A DNA stretch of 41,243 nucleotides, from contig JAESSY010000019.1 of assembly GCA_016763855.1 (NCBI GenBank), forward strand, positions 1-41,243. Direction: 5' to 3'. A program made the translations under genes and the position numbers. The notes under the pieces are model-generated. The model worked only from the letters and a program-made list of their open reading frames with translations, did no database searches and was not told the DNA's origin. Below, piece by piece: positions 26,285-35,441 of this stretch. Position 1 is the first letter of the stretch; each line of letters begins with the position of its first letter. The stretch comes from Pseudomonadales bacterium (GTDB taxonomy: Bacteria; Pseudomonadota; Gammaproteobacteria; Pseudomonadales; Azotimanducaceae).

Positions 26285-27222
26285 TTGTTTTCACCCGAAT
26301 TATTTTTTGATAACTGGGCTAAGATACTGGCTCTATCATCACGGCTTGCTCTGGTTCTGATTTTTTTATGGTCCTGGTTTTGCCTTTGTTCATGGGCAAG
26401 GAATTTGGACTCGGCGGTATTTGCCGCAATGCTTTTTTCTTTCTCAGATTCTATTCGTTGTTTTGTTTCGACGAAAATTCGAGTAAGGGGAATATGGCTC
26501 GGGCAAGCTCTGTCGCAAATTCGACATTCGATGCAGGCGTCGAGATCCAGTATTTCCATCGCAGTCTTGCTCTCTCTTTGAAAGTAGAGCTCGTGAGGCG
26601 CAAGGGATTTTGGGCACTGAATTTCACACTCCCCACAGCGAATACAAGGCGATACCTCAGTGGACTTGATCGGTTTTGGCACTGGTTTTAATAAGTGCAA
26701 TGGATAAGTTTTAGCGAGGTTATCTTGAGTGATAAGCATGTCGATACAATCAACAGGGCAGGGCTCAAGACAGAGTTCACATCCCGTACAGTCCTCAGTG
26801 ATGATGCTGTGCATTTGCTGAGGCGCGCCGATAATGGCATCGACTGGGCATGCTTTGATGCAGAAGGTACAACCAATACATTCAGCTTCTCTGATGACGG
26901 CAACCGAGGGTGCTTTGGTTTCCCCAAAATTAAGATCCAATGGTTTGGTTTCTCTACCTAAAAGGACAGCAAGATTTCTAATAAGCTCTTCCCCCCCGGG
27001 GGGGCAATGGTTTATATCCTCGCCGTTTGCAATTGCTTCAGCATAGGGTTTGCAACCAGGATAATCGCACTGTGCACATTGAGTTTGTGGGAGTAAGTTG
27101 TTTATTGCGATCACGACTTCATCAATTTGTTCAGGATATCTTTTGGCAGAATATTGAAGCAGAACAGCGATAAAGCATCCCATTGTCGAAATGAGTATTA
27201 GGCCTGAAATGAGATCGGTCAT
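26281..27222 (-). CDS. rnfB: RnfB fused to the iron-sulfur tail of RnfC
   Basis: A 313-residue protein. Residues 1-165 are a complete RnfB: one membrane helix, the C49-x2-C52-x4-C57 ... C73 cluster, and two 4Fe-4S ferredoxin motifs (C115/118/121/125 and C145/148/151/155). After a linker (KTYPLHLLKPVPKPIKSTEV) come two more motifs typical of RnfC: PCIRCGECEIQCPKSLAPHELY (C193/196/199/203) and ACIECRICDRACPSHIPL (C230/233/236/240), then a charged Ala/Arg/Gln tail like that of RnfC. Five 4Fe-4S clusters are predicted. The large NADH/FMN-binding and SLBB part of RnfC is absent, and no separate rnfC lies between rnfA and rnfD. It is a fusion or an in-frame deletion of several hundred codons. Confidence 0.85.
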   Translation of the reverse strand: MTDLISGLILISTMGCFIAVLLQYSAKRYPEQIDEVVIAINNLLPQTQCAQCDYPGCKPYAEAIANGEDINHCPPGGEELIRNLAVLLGRETKPLDLNFGETKAPSVAVIREAECIGCTFCIKACPVDAIIGAPQQMHSIITEDCTGCELCLEPCPVDCIDMLITQDNLAKTYPLHLLKPVPKPIKSTEVSPCIRCGECEIQCPKSLAPHELYFQRESKTAMEILDLDACIECRICDRACPSHIPLTRIFVETKQRIESEKEKSIAANTAESKFLAHEQRQNQDHKKIRTRASRDDRASILAQLSKNNSGENK

Positions 27223-27223
27223 C

Positions 27224-27799
27224 TTAAGACATCCCTGTAAAGCCCATAAAGGCGAGAGAGAGAATGCCTGCTGTGATCATGTTGATCGCGGCGCCTTCAA
27301 AGGGCAAAGGTATATCTGCAAATTGTAGCCGTTCTCTAATTGCAGCAAAGAGAATTAGTAACAAGGAAAATCCCAGCGCGGCTCCTAAGCCAAAGAGAAT
27401 GGAGTCAAAAAAGCTATGGGCATGCCTGACGTTTAATAAGGCAACTCCGAGGACAGCGCGATTGGTGGTAATAAGCGGGATAAATAATCCGAGGATTTGG
27501 TGGAGCATGGGTTGGGTTGCACGAATGACAATTTCTGAAAACTGTACCAATGCAGCAATGATAACGATGAAGGCGATGATACGAAGGTACTCAAGTTCAA
27601 AGGGTATTAAGAGATAGTGCTCGACCAGGTAGCTAACCGCAGATGTTAGGGTTAGAACAAATGTTGTTGCTGCGGCCATGCCGATGGCTGCATCCATTTT
27701 TTGAGATGCACCCATAAAGGGGCATAGACCTAAAAACTGCACCATGACAAAATTGTTGACGAATATCGTAGCTAATAAAATAACGAATGCGTCAGTCAT
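27224..27799 (-). CDS. rnfA: Rnf complex membrane subunit RnfA
   Basis: A 191-residue membrane protein with six helices, of the NqrE/RnfA family: [19 protein letters not shown] (conserved Cys in the first helix) and [16 protein letters not shown] (usually with a second Cys, here replaced in TTNRAV). It is the first rnf gene, 35 bases after metG on the same strand, and so probably co-transcribed with it. Confidence 0.95.
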   Translation of the reverse strand: MTDAFVILLATIFVNNFVMVQFLGLCPFMGASQKMDAAIGMAAATTFVLTLTSAVSYLVEHYLLIPFELEYLRIIAFIVIIAALVQFSEIVIRATQPMLHQILGLFIPLITTNRAVLGVALLNVRHAHSFFDSILFGLGAALGFSLLLILFAAIRERLQFADIPLPFEGAAINMITAGILSLAFMGFTGMS

Positions 27800-27834
27800 G
27801 CATGCTTGTCCTTATCTTAAGCAATGTTTGTGGT

Positions 27835-29886
27835 TTATGTTACTTTCATGCCTGCTTTAGCGCCTTTATGAGGCTCTAAAATAAATAGATCACGGCCTCC
27901 GGGGCCCGCGGCGAGAACCATGCCTTCTGATAAACCAAATTTCATTTTCCTGGGTTTGAGGTTGGCTACCATCACAGTCTGCTTACCAATTAATTGCGCT
28001 GGCGTGTACGCAGATTTAATACCGGCGAAGACGTTTCTTGTTTCATCGCCTAAGTCGAGGGTCAATCGAAGCAATTTGTCAGCCCCTTCTACCTCTTCTG
28101 CATTGATGATTGTGACAACTCTGAGATCTACTTTGGCGAAATCATCAAATTCGATTTCACCGAGTTTATCATCAGCTTTTTCACTTGTTCTGTCATTTGC
28201 AGCTTTAGATTTTTTACCGCTGACTTTTGCTTCTGTTTCAACATCTGGTCCTGCGGCTTCAGCAAGCATCGAATCGACGTCCTTACCATCAGCCCGGATC
28301 AAGAGCGCTTTGAATTTGTTAATCTCATGATCAAATAAGGGCGAGTCAATTGATTGCCAATCCATTGCTTCTATATTGAGAAAAGCCTCGGACTTCTTAG
28401 CTAAATTTGGCACGATAGGTTTCAAATACCCGATGATAATTTTGAACATATTAATACCATCTGAACATACTTGATGCACATCGGCTTCATTCCCTGGGAT
28501 TTTGATTTTTGCCCAGGGTTCGTTCTCTGCGATATATTGATTCGCCTTATCCGCCATCGCCATAATCTCGCGAACGGCCTTACTGAAATCTCCGGCTTCA
28601 TAATGCGCTTCCAGAATGGGCTTCTTATCGATGAATTCCGCAATTAGCTCAGTGCCTGCTGCGGATGCCAATTTACCTTGAAATTGTTTCTTAATAAAAC
28701 CAGCACACCGGCTGGCGATATTAACGACTTTACCGACAAGATCTGAATTGACCTTTTGGACAAGGTCTTCCATATTGATGTCGTTATCATCGATGCTATT
28801 GCTTAGTTTTGTTGCATAGTAATATCGTAAAAATTCCGGATTAAGGTGTTTGGCAAAGGTATTCGCATTTACAACTGTATTACGGGACTTACTCATTTTT
28901 TGCCCTTTTAAATTCACGAATCCATGGGTATGGATACGGGTGGGCGTTCTGTATCCTGCGCATTTCAGAATGGCGGGCCAAAAAAGGGCGTGGAAATTGA
29001 TAATGTCCTTGCCAATAAAGTGATGAACTTCGTAATTTGAATCCTGTGACCAGTAATCATTGACGAGCGCCGTATTGGTTCGATCGCACCAATTTTTGAA
29101 GCTTGCGATGTATCCAATTGGAGCATCCATCCAGACGTAGAAGTATTTCTCTGGATATCCTGGGATCTCAATTCCGAAATAGGGAGCGTCTCTACTGATG
29201 TCCCAATCGGTCAGTCCGACATCAAGCCACTCGGCTAATTTATTAGCAACTTGATCCTGAAGGGTTCCGCTACGGGTCCATTCCTTCAAATAGTCTGTGA
29301 AGTTAGAAAGCGTAAAAAAGATGTGGGTCGATGATTTGAGCACGGGTGTTGCCCCCGAAATTTTTGATTTAGGGTCAATTAAATCTGTTGCAGCATAGGT
29401 TGCTCCACAGGCTTCACAATTGTCACCGTATTGATCTTCTGTATTGCACTTGGGGCATCTTCCAACAATAAATCGATCTGCGAGAAACAGATTCTTTTCT
29501 GGATCGAAGAGTTGTTCGACAGCTTTTTCTTTAATCTGGCCGGCTTCTTCGAGAGCGTGAAAAATCTCAGTGCAGTAAGCTTCGTTTTCAGATGAATGTG
29601 TAGAGTAGTAATTATCGTAACTAATGCTGAACTCAGAAAAGTCTTGCTCATGGCTCGCTTTAATCTCAGCGATATAGGCTTCAGCGACGATGCCTTTTTT
29701 TTCTGCTTCAAGCATTGTCGCCGTACCATGGGTATCATCTGCGCAAACATAAATACATTCGTGACCTTGCATGCGTTGATATCTAACCCAGATGTCGGTT
29801 TGAATATGCTCAAACAAGTGACCCAGATGAATGGGACCATTGGCGTTTGGCAAAGCACTGGTAACAAGAATGTGGCGCTTGGTCAT
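27835..29886 (-). CDS. metG: Methionyl-tRNA synthetase
   Basis: A 683-residue class I synthetase with the C-terminal tRNA-binding domain. The HIGH-type motif is HLGH at 20-23, the zinc knuckle is [18 protein letters not shown], and the KMSKS loop is at 330-334 ([11 protein letters not shown]). The C-terminal EMAP/Trbp111-like domain begins near residue 580 ([20 protein letters not shown]). It charges initiator and elongator tRNA-Met. It is divergent from apbC, with about 185 bp between, and heads the metG-rnf-nth run. Confidence 0.97.
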   Translation of the reverse strand: MTKRHILVTSALPNANGPIHLGHLFEHIQTDIWVRYQRMQGHECIYVCADDTHGTATMLEAEKKGIVAEAYIAEIKASHEQDFSEFSISYDNYYSTHSSENEAYCTEIFHALEEAGQIKEKAVEQLFDPEKNLFLADRFIVGRCPKCNTEDQYGDNCEACGATYAATDLIDPKSKISGATPVLKSSTHIFFTLSNFTDYLKEWTRSGTLQDQVANKLAEWLDVGLTDWDISRDAPYFGIEIPGYPEKYFYVWMDAPIGYIASFKNWCDRTNTALVNDYWSQDSNYEVHHFIGKDIINFHALFWPAILKCAGYRTPTRIHTHGFVNLKGQKMSKSRNTVVNANTFAKHLNPEFLRYYYATKLSNSIDDNDINMEDLVQKVNSDLVGKVVNIASRCAGFIKKQFQGKLASAAGTELIAEFIDKKPILEAHYEAGDFSKAVREIMAMADKANQYIAENEPWAKIKIPGNEADVHQVCSDGINMFKIIIGYLKPIVPNLAKKSEAFLNIEAMDWQSIDSPLFDHEINKFKALLIRADGKDVDSMLAEAAGPDVETEAKVSGKKSKAANDRTSEKADDKLGEIEFDDFAKVDLRVVTIINAEEVEGADKLLRLTLDLGDETRNVFAGIKSAYTPAQLIGKQTVMVANLKPRKMKFGLSEGMVLAAGPGGRDLFILEPHKGAKAGMKVT

Positions 29887-30070
29887 AAATAATTCGCACT
29901 ATTAGTTAGTGGCATTTTTTGAGGGTGCTAAGAATACCGATGCCGAAGCGAGGTTCCAAGCATTTAGTGGCTTATCGAACACTATTTTTGTCGTTTCTGA
30001 ATATCAAGGGTGTGCTTCAAGGGTGAGATGGGATTAAATAGCGCTATTACACCCTTATCGGAGAAATCTC

Positions 30071-30904
30071 ATCAGTCAGTCCAATGGTCCACAAAAATTC
30101 AATTTACCTGGTATTAAGCATGTCATTGCTGTTGCTTCTGGTAAGGGAGGTGTCGGAAAATCCACAGTTTCTGCCAATCTAGCCCTCGCATTGTCTGCAG
30201 AAGGGCACACCGTTGGGCTTTTGGATGCAGATATTTATGGTCCTAGCCAGGGATTGATGATGGGTATTCCTTCAGGCACTAAGCCAGAAATCTCTGGAGA
30301 ATTCTTTCAGCCCATCGTTGCAAATAAAATCCAAATGATGTCTATGAGCTTTGTGACATCTGATCGTACACCAGCGGTCTGGCGTGGCCCTATGGCCAGT
30401 GGAGCGCTCCAACAGCTACTAACACAAACATATTGGCAGAATGTGGAGTATCTTATTGTTGATATGCCCCCGGGTACTGGCGATATTCAGTTAACGATGG
30501 CTCAAAATGTCCCTATGAGCGGCGCACTTATTGTGACAACACCACAGGACATTGCCTTATTGGATGCTCGCAAGGCAATTGAAATGTTCCGTAAAGTGGA
30601 AGTGCCCTTACTGGGTATTGTTGAAAATATGAGTATGCACACTTGTTCGGAATGCGGTCATAAAGAGGCCATTTTTGGTAGCGGTGGAGGGGATTCTGTC
30701 GCGTCTGAATATGAAACAAAAATGCTCGCACGTTTACCTCTGGCGATGTCTATTCGAGAGCAAAGTGATGGTGGCAAGCCCCCCGTAGTTTCTGACCCTG
30801 ATGGCGAGATCGCTCATACTTTTAGGGATCTGGCGCGTCAGATTCACGAAATGATCGATGGCATTCAAAAGGCGACACCAACGATTAAGTTTATAAGTGA
30901 CTAA
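30071..30904 (+). CDS. apbC: ApbC/Mrp-type Fe-S cluster carrier ATPase with a non-standard start
   Basis: About 277 residues, of the type without the N-terminal DUF59 domain. It has the deviant Walker A ASGKGGVGKSTVSANLALAL, DADIYGPSQ, IVDMPPGTGDIQLT, TTPQDIALLDARK and C-x-x-C (CSECGHKE), which bind ATP and the labile cluster. In this frame no ATG, GTG or TTG exists between the stop at 30035 and TTG 30191, which is inside the gene after Walker A. ATC 30071 is taken as the start: GGAG lies 7 bases upstream, and it gives MSQSNGPQ before LPGIKHVIAV. An alternative is ATG 30028 with a +1 shift in the A5 run at 30093-30097. It is divergent from metG. Confidence 0.85.
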   Translation: MSQSNGPQKFNLPGIKHVIAVASGKGGVGKSTVSANLALALSAEGHTVGLLDADIYGPSQGLMMGIPSGTKPEISGEFFQPIVANKIQMMSMSFVTSDRTPAVWRGPMASGALQQLLTQTYWQNVEYLIVDMPPGTGDIQLTMAQNVPMSGALIVTTPQDIALLDARKAIEMFRKVEVPLLGIVENMSMHTCSECGHKEAIFGSGGGDSVASEYETKMLARLPLAMSIREQSDGGKPPVVSDPDGEIAHTFRDLARQIHEMIDGIQKATPTIKFISD

Positions 30905-30981
30905 TTATTTAGCTAATGCAGGTCCGGAAAGTTAGTTGTTTTGATGTATGCTTCTGCGCTAGTGAATAAAAGGGAAAAGCA

Positions 30982-31548
30982 ATGTCTATAAAATCTGATC
31001 GTTGGATTCGTCAAATGGCGGAGAATGAAGATATGATCTCTCCGTATGAGCGTGGTCAGGTGAGAGTATCAAATGGCAATCGATTGATATCCTATGGCAC
31101 GTCGAGTTACGGCTACGATGTCCGTTGTGCGGATGAATTCAAAGTTTTCACTAATATTCATTCCGTTACAGTTGATCCCAAAGCCTTTGACGAGAAAAGC
31201 TTTGTAGACATCAAAAGTGATGTTTGTATTATCCCGCCGAATTCATTTGCACTTGCGCGAACGGTTGAGTATTTCAAAATTCCTCGTAGTGTTCTAACAA
31301 TTTGTCTGGGTAAATCCACTTATGCTCGGTGCGGTATTATCGTTAATGTCACGCCATTAGAGCCTGAATGGGAAGGGCATGTGACCTTGGAGTTTTCAAA
31401 TACGACGACCTTGCCCGCAAAAATCTACGCCAACGAAGGCGTTGCGCAAATGTTATTTTTTGAATCTGACGAAGCTTGTGAGATGTCTTACAAAGATAGA
31501 AACGGAAAGTACCAAGGCCAGCGTGGTGTTACGTTGCCTAAAGCTTAA
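30982..31548 (+). CDS. dcd: dCTP deaminase
   Basis: A 188-residue trimeric enzyme making dUTP from dCTP. It has [19 protein letters not shown], the [32 protein letters not shown] core (catalytic Glu in [14 protein letters not shown]), and C-terminal [14 protein letters not shown] closing over the substrate. AAGGGAAAAGC provides the ribosome site. It follows apbC, the same order I recall in Pseudomonas. Confidence 0.97.
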   Translation: MSIKSDRWIRQMAENEDMISPYERGQVRVSNGNRLISYGTSSYGYDVRCADEFKVFTNIHSVTVDPKAFDEKSFVDIKSDVCIIPPNSFALARTVEYFKIPRSVLTICLGKSTYARCGIIVNVTPLEPEWEGHVTLEFSNTTTLPAKIYANEGVAQMLFFESDEACEMSYKDRNGKYQGQRGVTLPKA

Positions 31549-31605
31549 CAGAGGGCCCAAAGCTTGATAAAGAGCTAAAGCCTAATAAAGACTAGAGGAA
31601 GTGTT

Positions 31606-32502
31606 ATGACCGATTCACTTGTCGAGATAGTTGAGTATACAGACCCCCTTTGTTCAATTGCATGGGGAACTGAGCCGTATAAACGATTAATGCAATGGCG
31701 CTTCGAGGGGCTGGTTAAGTGGCGGCCTGTCATGGCTGGCCTCTGTAGGGATAATTCCACCGTAAAGATGTTTCAACCATGGGACCCGGTCAATGCTGGT
31801 CAAATTTATCTGAAAATTTGGAAACGCGTCACGGGTATCACAGGCATGCCTTACCCAGAAGATCTCCAATATATGGCATTGTCGACAGATCCACCTTGTT
31901 TGGTCGTAAAGGCGGCAGAAAGACAAGGTGTGAATATTGCTGAAGCTGTACTTAGACGACTTCGGGAGGCAGTATTTTTCTACGGAACACCCGTTGACAA
32001 GATGGAGCAGATTGAAGCTGCCTTAGAAGGCGTGCCTGGACTCGATATTGAGCAACTCATGGCGGATTGCGATAGAGAAGATGTGAAAGCTGCTTACCTT
32101 TCTGATTGGGAAGAGACAAGGCGACCTAATGATTACGTTCGAGGTCTTGCAGATACGGATGCAGATCATTTAGCGGGCCCCATGATGAAATCTGAAGGCC
32201 ATGAAAGATATAACTTGCCCACCTTCGTCTTTGTTGGGCCAAACGGTGAAAAGACTGTGCCTGGGTATCGACCCTATGCAGAATATGAGGCTGCACTGGA
32301 AGCGGTTTCTCCTGGTATTGTAGCAAAAGCACGTGCTCGCCCGAGCCAGGATGAGGCAAGGGCAAAATGGCCAACTCTGACCTCCAAGGAACTTGAAGTG
32401 ATATGCGGTACAGATTCTGCTGAGGGAATAGAATTCGGTGGAGCAAGAATTTACCTTAACGATTCTGAACTAACCTATTGGAATAAAAGAAAGGCATCTT
32501 GA
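31606..32502 (+). CDS. DsbA-family thioredoxin-like protein
   Basis: A 298-residue protein with a DsbA/FrnE-like fold: EYTDPLCSIAWGTEPYKRLM near the N-terminus, where the usual C-x-x-C is reduced to one Cys (C16, CSIAW), a helical insertion, and NLPTFVFVGPNGEKTVPGYRPYAEYEAAL near the end with the cis-Pro loop. There is no signal peptide, so it is cytoplasmic. It may act in glutathione-dependent or single-Cys chemistry; the substrate is unknown. GAGGAAGTGTT precedes the ATG. It lies 26 bases upstream of a VOC-family gene and is probably cotranscribed with it. Confidence 0.75.
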   Translation: MTDSLVEIVEYTDPLCSIAWGTEPYKRLMQWRFEGLVKWRPVMAGLCRDNSTVKMFQPWDPVNAGQIYLKIWKRVTGITGMPYPEDLQYMALSTDPPCLVVKAAERQGVNIAEAVLRRLREAVFFYGTPVDKMEQIEAALEGVPGLDIEQLMADCDREDVKAAYLSDWEETRRPNDYVRGLADTDADHLAGPMMKSEGHERYNLPTFVFVGPNGEKTVPGYRPYAEYEAALEAVSPGIVAKARARPSQDEARAKWPTLTSKELEVICGTDSAEGIEFGGARIYLNDSELTYWNKRKAS

Positions 32503-32528
32503 AATAAAACCAGATTGAGAACATCGCT

Positions 32529-32912
32529 ATGATTGGATACATCACATTAGGTACTAACGATTTAGAAATGGCAGGAGCTTTCTATGATGAGTTGTTGGCT
32601 GAAATCGGCGCGCGCCGCGCAATGACAGATGAGAGAATGTTGGGTTGGTCCGCTGAATCTGGCCAGACCATGTTCTCTGTGATTAAACCCTTCGATGAAG
32701 AAACAGCGACTGTGGGTAACGGCGCGATGATAGCGCTAGATGTTGGTAGTGCCGAGAATGTAGAAAAGCTATATCGAAAAGCCCTGTCCCTTGGTGGAAC
32801 TGATGAAGGAGAGCCGCGAGATAGAGGTTCCAGTATGGGCTTCTATGGGGGATATTTTAGGGATCTGGACGGTAACAAAATAGTCGCCTATTGTCTGGGT
32901 TGGAAGCCCTAG
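32529..32912 (+). CDS. VOC (glyoxalase/bleomycin-resistance) family protein
   Basis: A 127-residue vicinal-oxygen-chelate protein: IGYITLGTNDLEMAGAFYDELL opens the first beta-alpha-beta repeat and GGYFRDLDGNKIVAYC closes the second. The metal ligand pattern is weak: the usual N-terminal His is replaced in YITLGTND, so metal binding is doubtful. The substrate is unknown. It is convergent with and overlaps the ICMT-like gene by 4 bases. Confidence 0.85.
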   Translation: MIGYITLGTNDLEMAGAFYDELLAEIGARRAMTDERMLGWSAESGQTMFSVIKPFDEETATVGNGAMIALDVGSAENVEKLYRKALSLGGTDEGEPRDRGSSMGFYGGYFRDLDGNKIVAYCLGWKP

Positions 32913-33361
32913 ATCCAAGGCCTCACTTGTTTGCAGTAGTCTTCAAATTCAGAAGAGAACAATTTTATCATCGCCCTTTCTTCCGGTTTGATTTGAAACT
33001 GATAAATGTAGAGCAAAAAAACGGGTATTATAAGCGCTGATACAAAGTTGCCCCAATAGAAAAACAGCCCCACTAATATTCCCGCCATGCCTAGATACAT
33101 GGGGTTTCTTGTATATTGAAAGATGCCTGTGTTGACGAGGGAACTCGCAGTTTCGGGTTTTAGTGGGTTAATGGTCGTACTTCTTTGTCGAAACTCCCAA
33201 ACACCCGCCCCCATTACAAATGCAGATACAATAAATAATATTGCACCAATAATGTTTCCAAAGGGGATGGCTATCATGAGCGTTGGGAAGATGATAGTTG
33301 CTGAAAACATCAGTAAAGCTGCGCTTATTGCAATCAAAGGTGGTGGTATCTTGTTTTCCAA
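32909..33361 (-). CDS. Isoprenylcysteine-carboxylmethyltransferase-like membrane protein
   Basis: A 150-residue protein with about four membrane helices and the family core LVNTGIFQYTRNPMYLGMAGILVG, then KPEERAMIKLFSSEFEDYCKQVRPW, the SAM-binding C-terminal motif. Bacterial members methylate unknown lipids or small molecules. It is followed downstream on the same strand by nothing obvious, and its 5' neighbour is the frameshifted DUF3108 gene. Confidence 0.85.
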   Translation of the reverse strand: MENKIPPPLIAISAALLMFSATIIFPTLMIAIPFGNIIGAILFIVSAFVMGAGVWEFRQRSTTINPLKPETASSLVNTGIFQYTRNPMYLGMAGILVGLFFYWGNFVSALIIPVFLLYIYQFQIKPEERAMIKLFSSEFEDYCKQVRPWI

Positions 33362-33459
33362 GTTAATTCCTTTTTCAGTATCTGATTTGACCAGATTCTA
33401 CGATTAATGATTAGTTTCTGCTATGAAAATTCTTAACGCTGAAACTTTCCAAAATGAGT

Positions 33460-34214
33460 CTAGATTTGTTTGCCATCAAACTTAGCTTCCTTAAGTAATA
33501 ATTCGAAGCCTCGACCATTGCCTTCTAACTGCTGAAGGCGAACCAATAGGAATTCGTATTCAGGCGCGAGCCAAAATGCTGTTTCTCGATTTTTGCGATG
33601 TTTTACGCGCACGATTTTTAAAGTGTTGATCTTGCCTATTGGTGTTTCAATCACCTCTTCTCCCATCACTTCAAACTCGTATTTTTTGAGCTTGCCGCCA
33701 TCGGCAATTTCATAATGTAGCAGAGGCCAAGGTAGCCCCTTGCTTCTTGCGAGAAGTAAGTCCTCTCGCATTTGTAGTTGATAAACCAATTTGTCGAGGC
33801 TGCCTTCATGATTTTCATCTTCCAGGGTTTAGCCTGAACATTGTTGAGGACTGTCATTTTCTTCCAGTCGAATTTAAGGACAGCGTCTCTATTTTTGCCA
33901 ATACCTGAACGATGGTATTCGTACTCGATCGGAATAATCTTTTGCTTGTCTACTTTGAAAGTGGAAGCTTCGTTGATTGAAACAAAAAAGGAAGTTGCAA
34001 TTGAGGTCAGCCTGTAAACGCCGTTCTCATCTATACTAAGTTCTCGAATCCCTTTGGCCTTTACGGGAATACCTTTATAATCTGCCTGATAGACTGCACG
34101 GAATAGGCTAGGTCCATCTCCAGCTTCCAATGATGTAACGGATGTGCCCATCACTATCAGACTTATGGTAATCTTGGCTAAAAATTTGTACATGGATTTG
34201 TGAATTTCTACCAT
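33460..34214 (-). pseudogene. DUF3108 exported protein gene with a frameshift
   Basis: Two overlapping frames together give a DUF3108 protein of about 250 residues. The first has a signal peptide (after MYKFLAK, cut near LEA-GD) and FRAVYQADYKGIPVKAKGIRELS through VLKFDWKKMTVLNN. The second continues HEGSLDKLVYQLQMREDLL to ETPIGKINTLKIVRVKH and the end. A single missing base near 33815-33830 (minus strand AAGATGAAAATC) accounts for the break. DUF3108 proteins are periplasmic and uncharacterised, and usually lie beside purMN in Pseudomonas-like genomes. Here purMN is not present. It is an assembly error or decay. Confidence 0.75.
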
Positions 34215-34370
34215 TCAATCTAAATTGTAAATTCGCTGTTCTAAAATGATCAATACTCAGCTTGAGTAGATTATGACATATAGACCCGAAAGCGAACTAA
34301 GAATCTAGATAATATAGCGAGTTGGCTGAATTCAAACTGAATAAATCCATCAATTTCAGGGAAGTCTGTT

Positions 34371-35441
34371 ATTAACAATCTAAAAAAAGCTCGATTTTTG
34401 TTATTGTTTTGGGGAATGGTTCAATCAGGCTTTTCCTATGCGGTAGTGATAGAGGATCTTTATGTTGCTGAGGTCTTTGTGACTTCCCAGAGCAGCGGAC
34501 AGCTCAATTCTGGGGCAAGAGCAGGCTTAACTCAGGTACTAATCAGAGTATCTGGCGCTAATATGATCCAACAGAATCCTGTCATTGCTCGAGCCTTAAG
34601 AAAGCCCGGTGATTATTATTACCAATATAGTTATCAGGCAACGGATAGAGAGTTTCAAATTGGAGATCAACTCGTTGCGGCCCGAATATTAAGGCTGCGT
34701 TTCGAACCTTCTGCCATTGCGCAATTATTAAGAAGTGCTGGTTATCCTGTATGGGGAAGCAACCGACCTAGTATTTTACTTTGGTTAGCCCTAAGTGATG
34801 AAGGTGGTCGTCGAATACTGACTGAATCAGATACCTCAGAGCTGGGTATCGCTTTGTCGAACCAAGCTAAATTACGAGGATTGCCTTTCTTATACCCTTT
34901 GTTTGATTTAGAAGATGAGCTGCTGACAGCAGAAATTTGGGGCGCTTTCCTAGAAAGAATCGAAGGTGCTTCTACGCGGTACAATCCTGACGCCATTCTG
35001 ACCGCTAGAATTCAAAAGAATAAAGCGGGACAGTGGACCGGTAGTTGGAGTTACCAAATTGATCAACAGTGGTATGAATTTAGCAGTCTTGCCGTCAGTG
35101 TGGAAGAATTGGTACTAGATCTTACTGATATACTTGTCGATAAGTTAGCGGCAAAATATGCAATTGATTCTTCCCGAAATTTGATCGACTTTCGTGTTGA
35201 AAACATTACTTCCCTAGAAGATTATGCTGCTGTTTCGAATTACCTGCAATCCCTTACGCCAGTCCTGGATACCTTCGTCACCGAAATTGATGGTGATAAC
35301 GTATTGTTTAGTCTTAAAACAGAAGGGCGGATTGAACAGCTCATAGAGATTATCGGGTTAGATGAATCTTTGGTCTTGATGAATAATTCGCTCCAAAGTC
35401 AGAAACTACACTACCGTTGGTTACCTAAAGATGGAAACTGA
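34371..35441 (+). CDS. DUF2066 exported protein with probable ATT start
   Basis: A 356-residue uncharacterised protein of the DUF2066 family (VLIRVSGAN, YSYQATDREFQIGDQLVAARILRLRFEPSAI, WLALSDEGGRRIL). The first in-frame TTG (34398) would start inside the hydrophobic core. ATT 34371 has AGGGA 8 bases upstream and gives NNLKKARFLLLFWGMVQSG, a proper basic-then-hydrophobic signal peptide ending SYA. No ATG or GTG lies between the upstream stop (34338) and ATG 34416. It overlaps perM by 11 bases and belongs to a DUF2066-perM-hda-murG-like operon. Confidence 0.75.
   Translation: MNNLKKARFLLLFWGMVQSGFSYAVVIEDLYVAEVFVTSQSSGQLNSGARAGLTQVLIRVSGANMIQQNPVIARALRKPGDYYYQYSYQATDREFQIGDQLVAARILRLRFEPSAIAQLLRSAGYPVWGSNRPSILLWLALSDEGGRRILTESDTSELGIALSNQAKLRGLPFLYPLFDLEDELLTAEIWGAFLERIEGASTRYNPDAILTARIQKNKAGQWTGSWSYQIDQQWYEFSSLAVSVEELVLDLTDILVDKLAAKYAIDSSRNLIDFRVENITSLEDYAAVSNYLQSLTPVLDTFVTEIDGDNVLFSLKTEGRIEQLIEIIGLDESLVLMNNSLQSQKLHYRWLPKDGN

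Noticed and set aside
30982-31548. dCTP deaminase as an anti-phage defence gene
   Set aside because: It is a full housekeeping Dcd in a conserved apbC-dcd setting, with no accessory defence genes around it.
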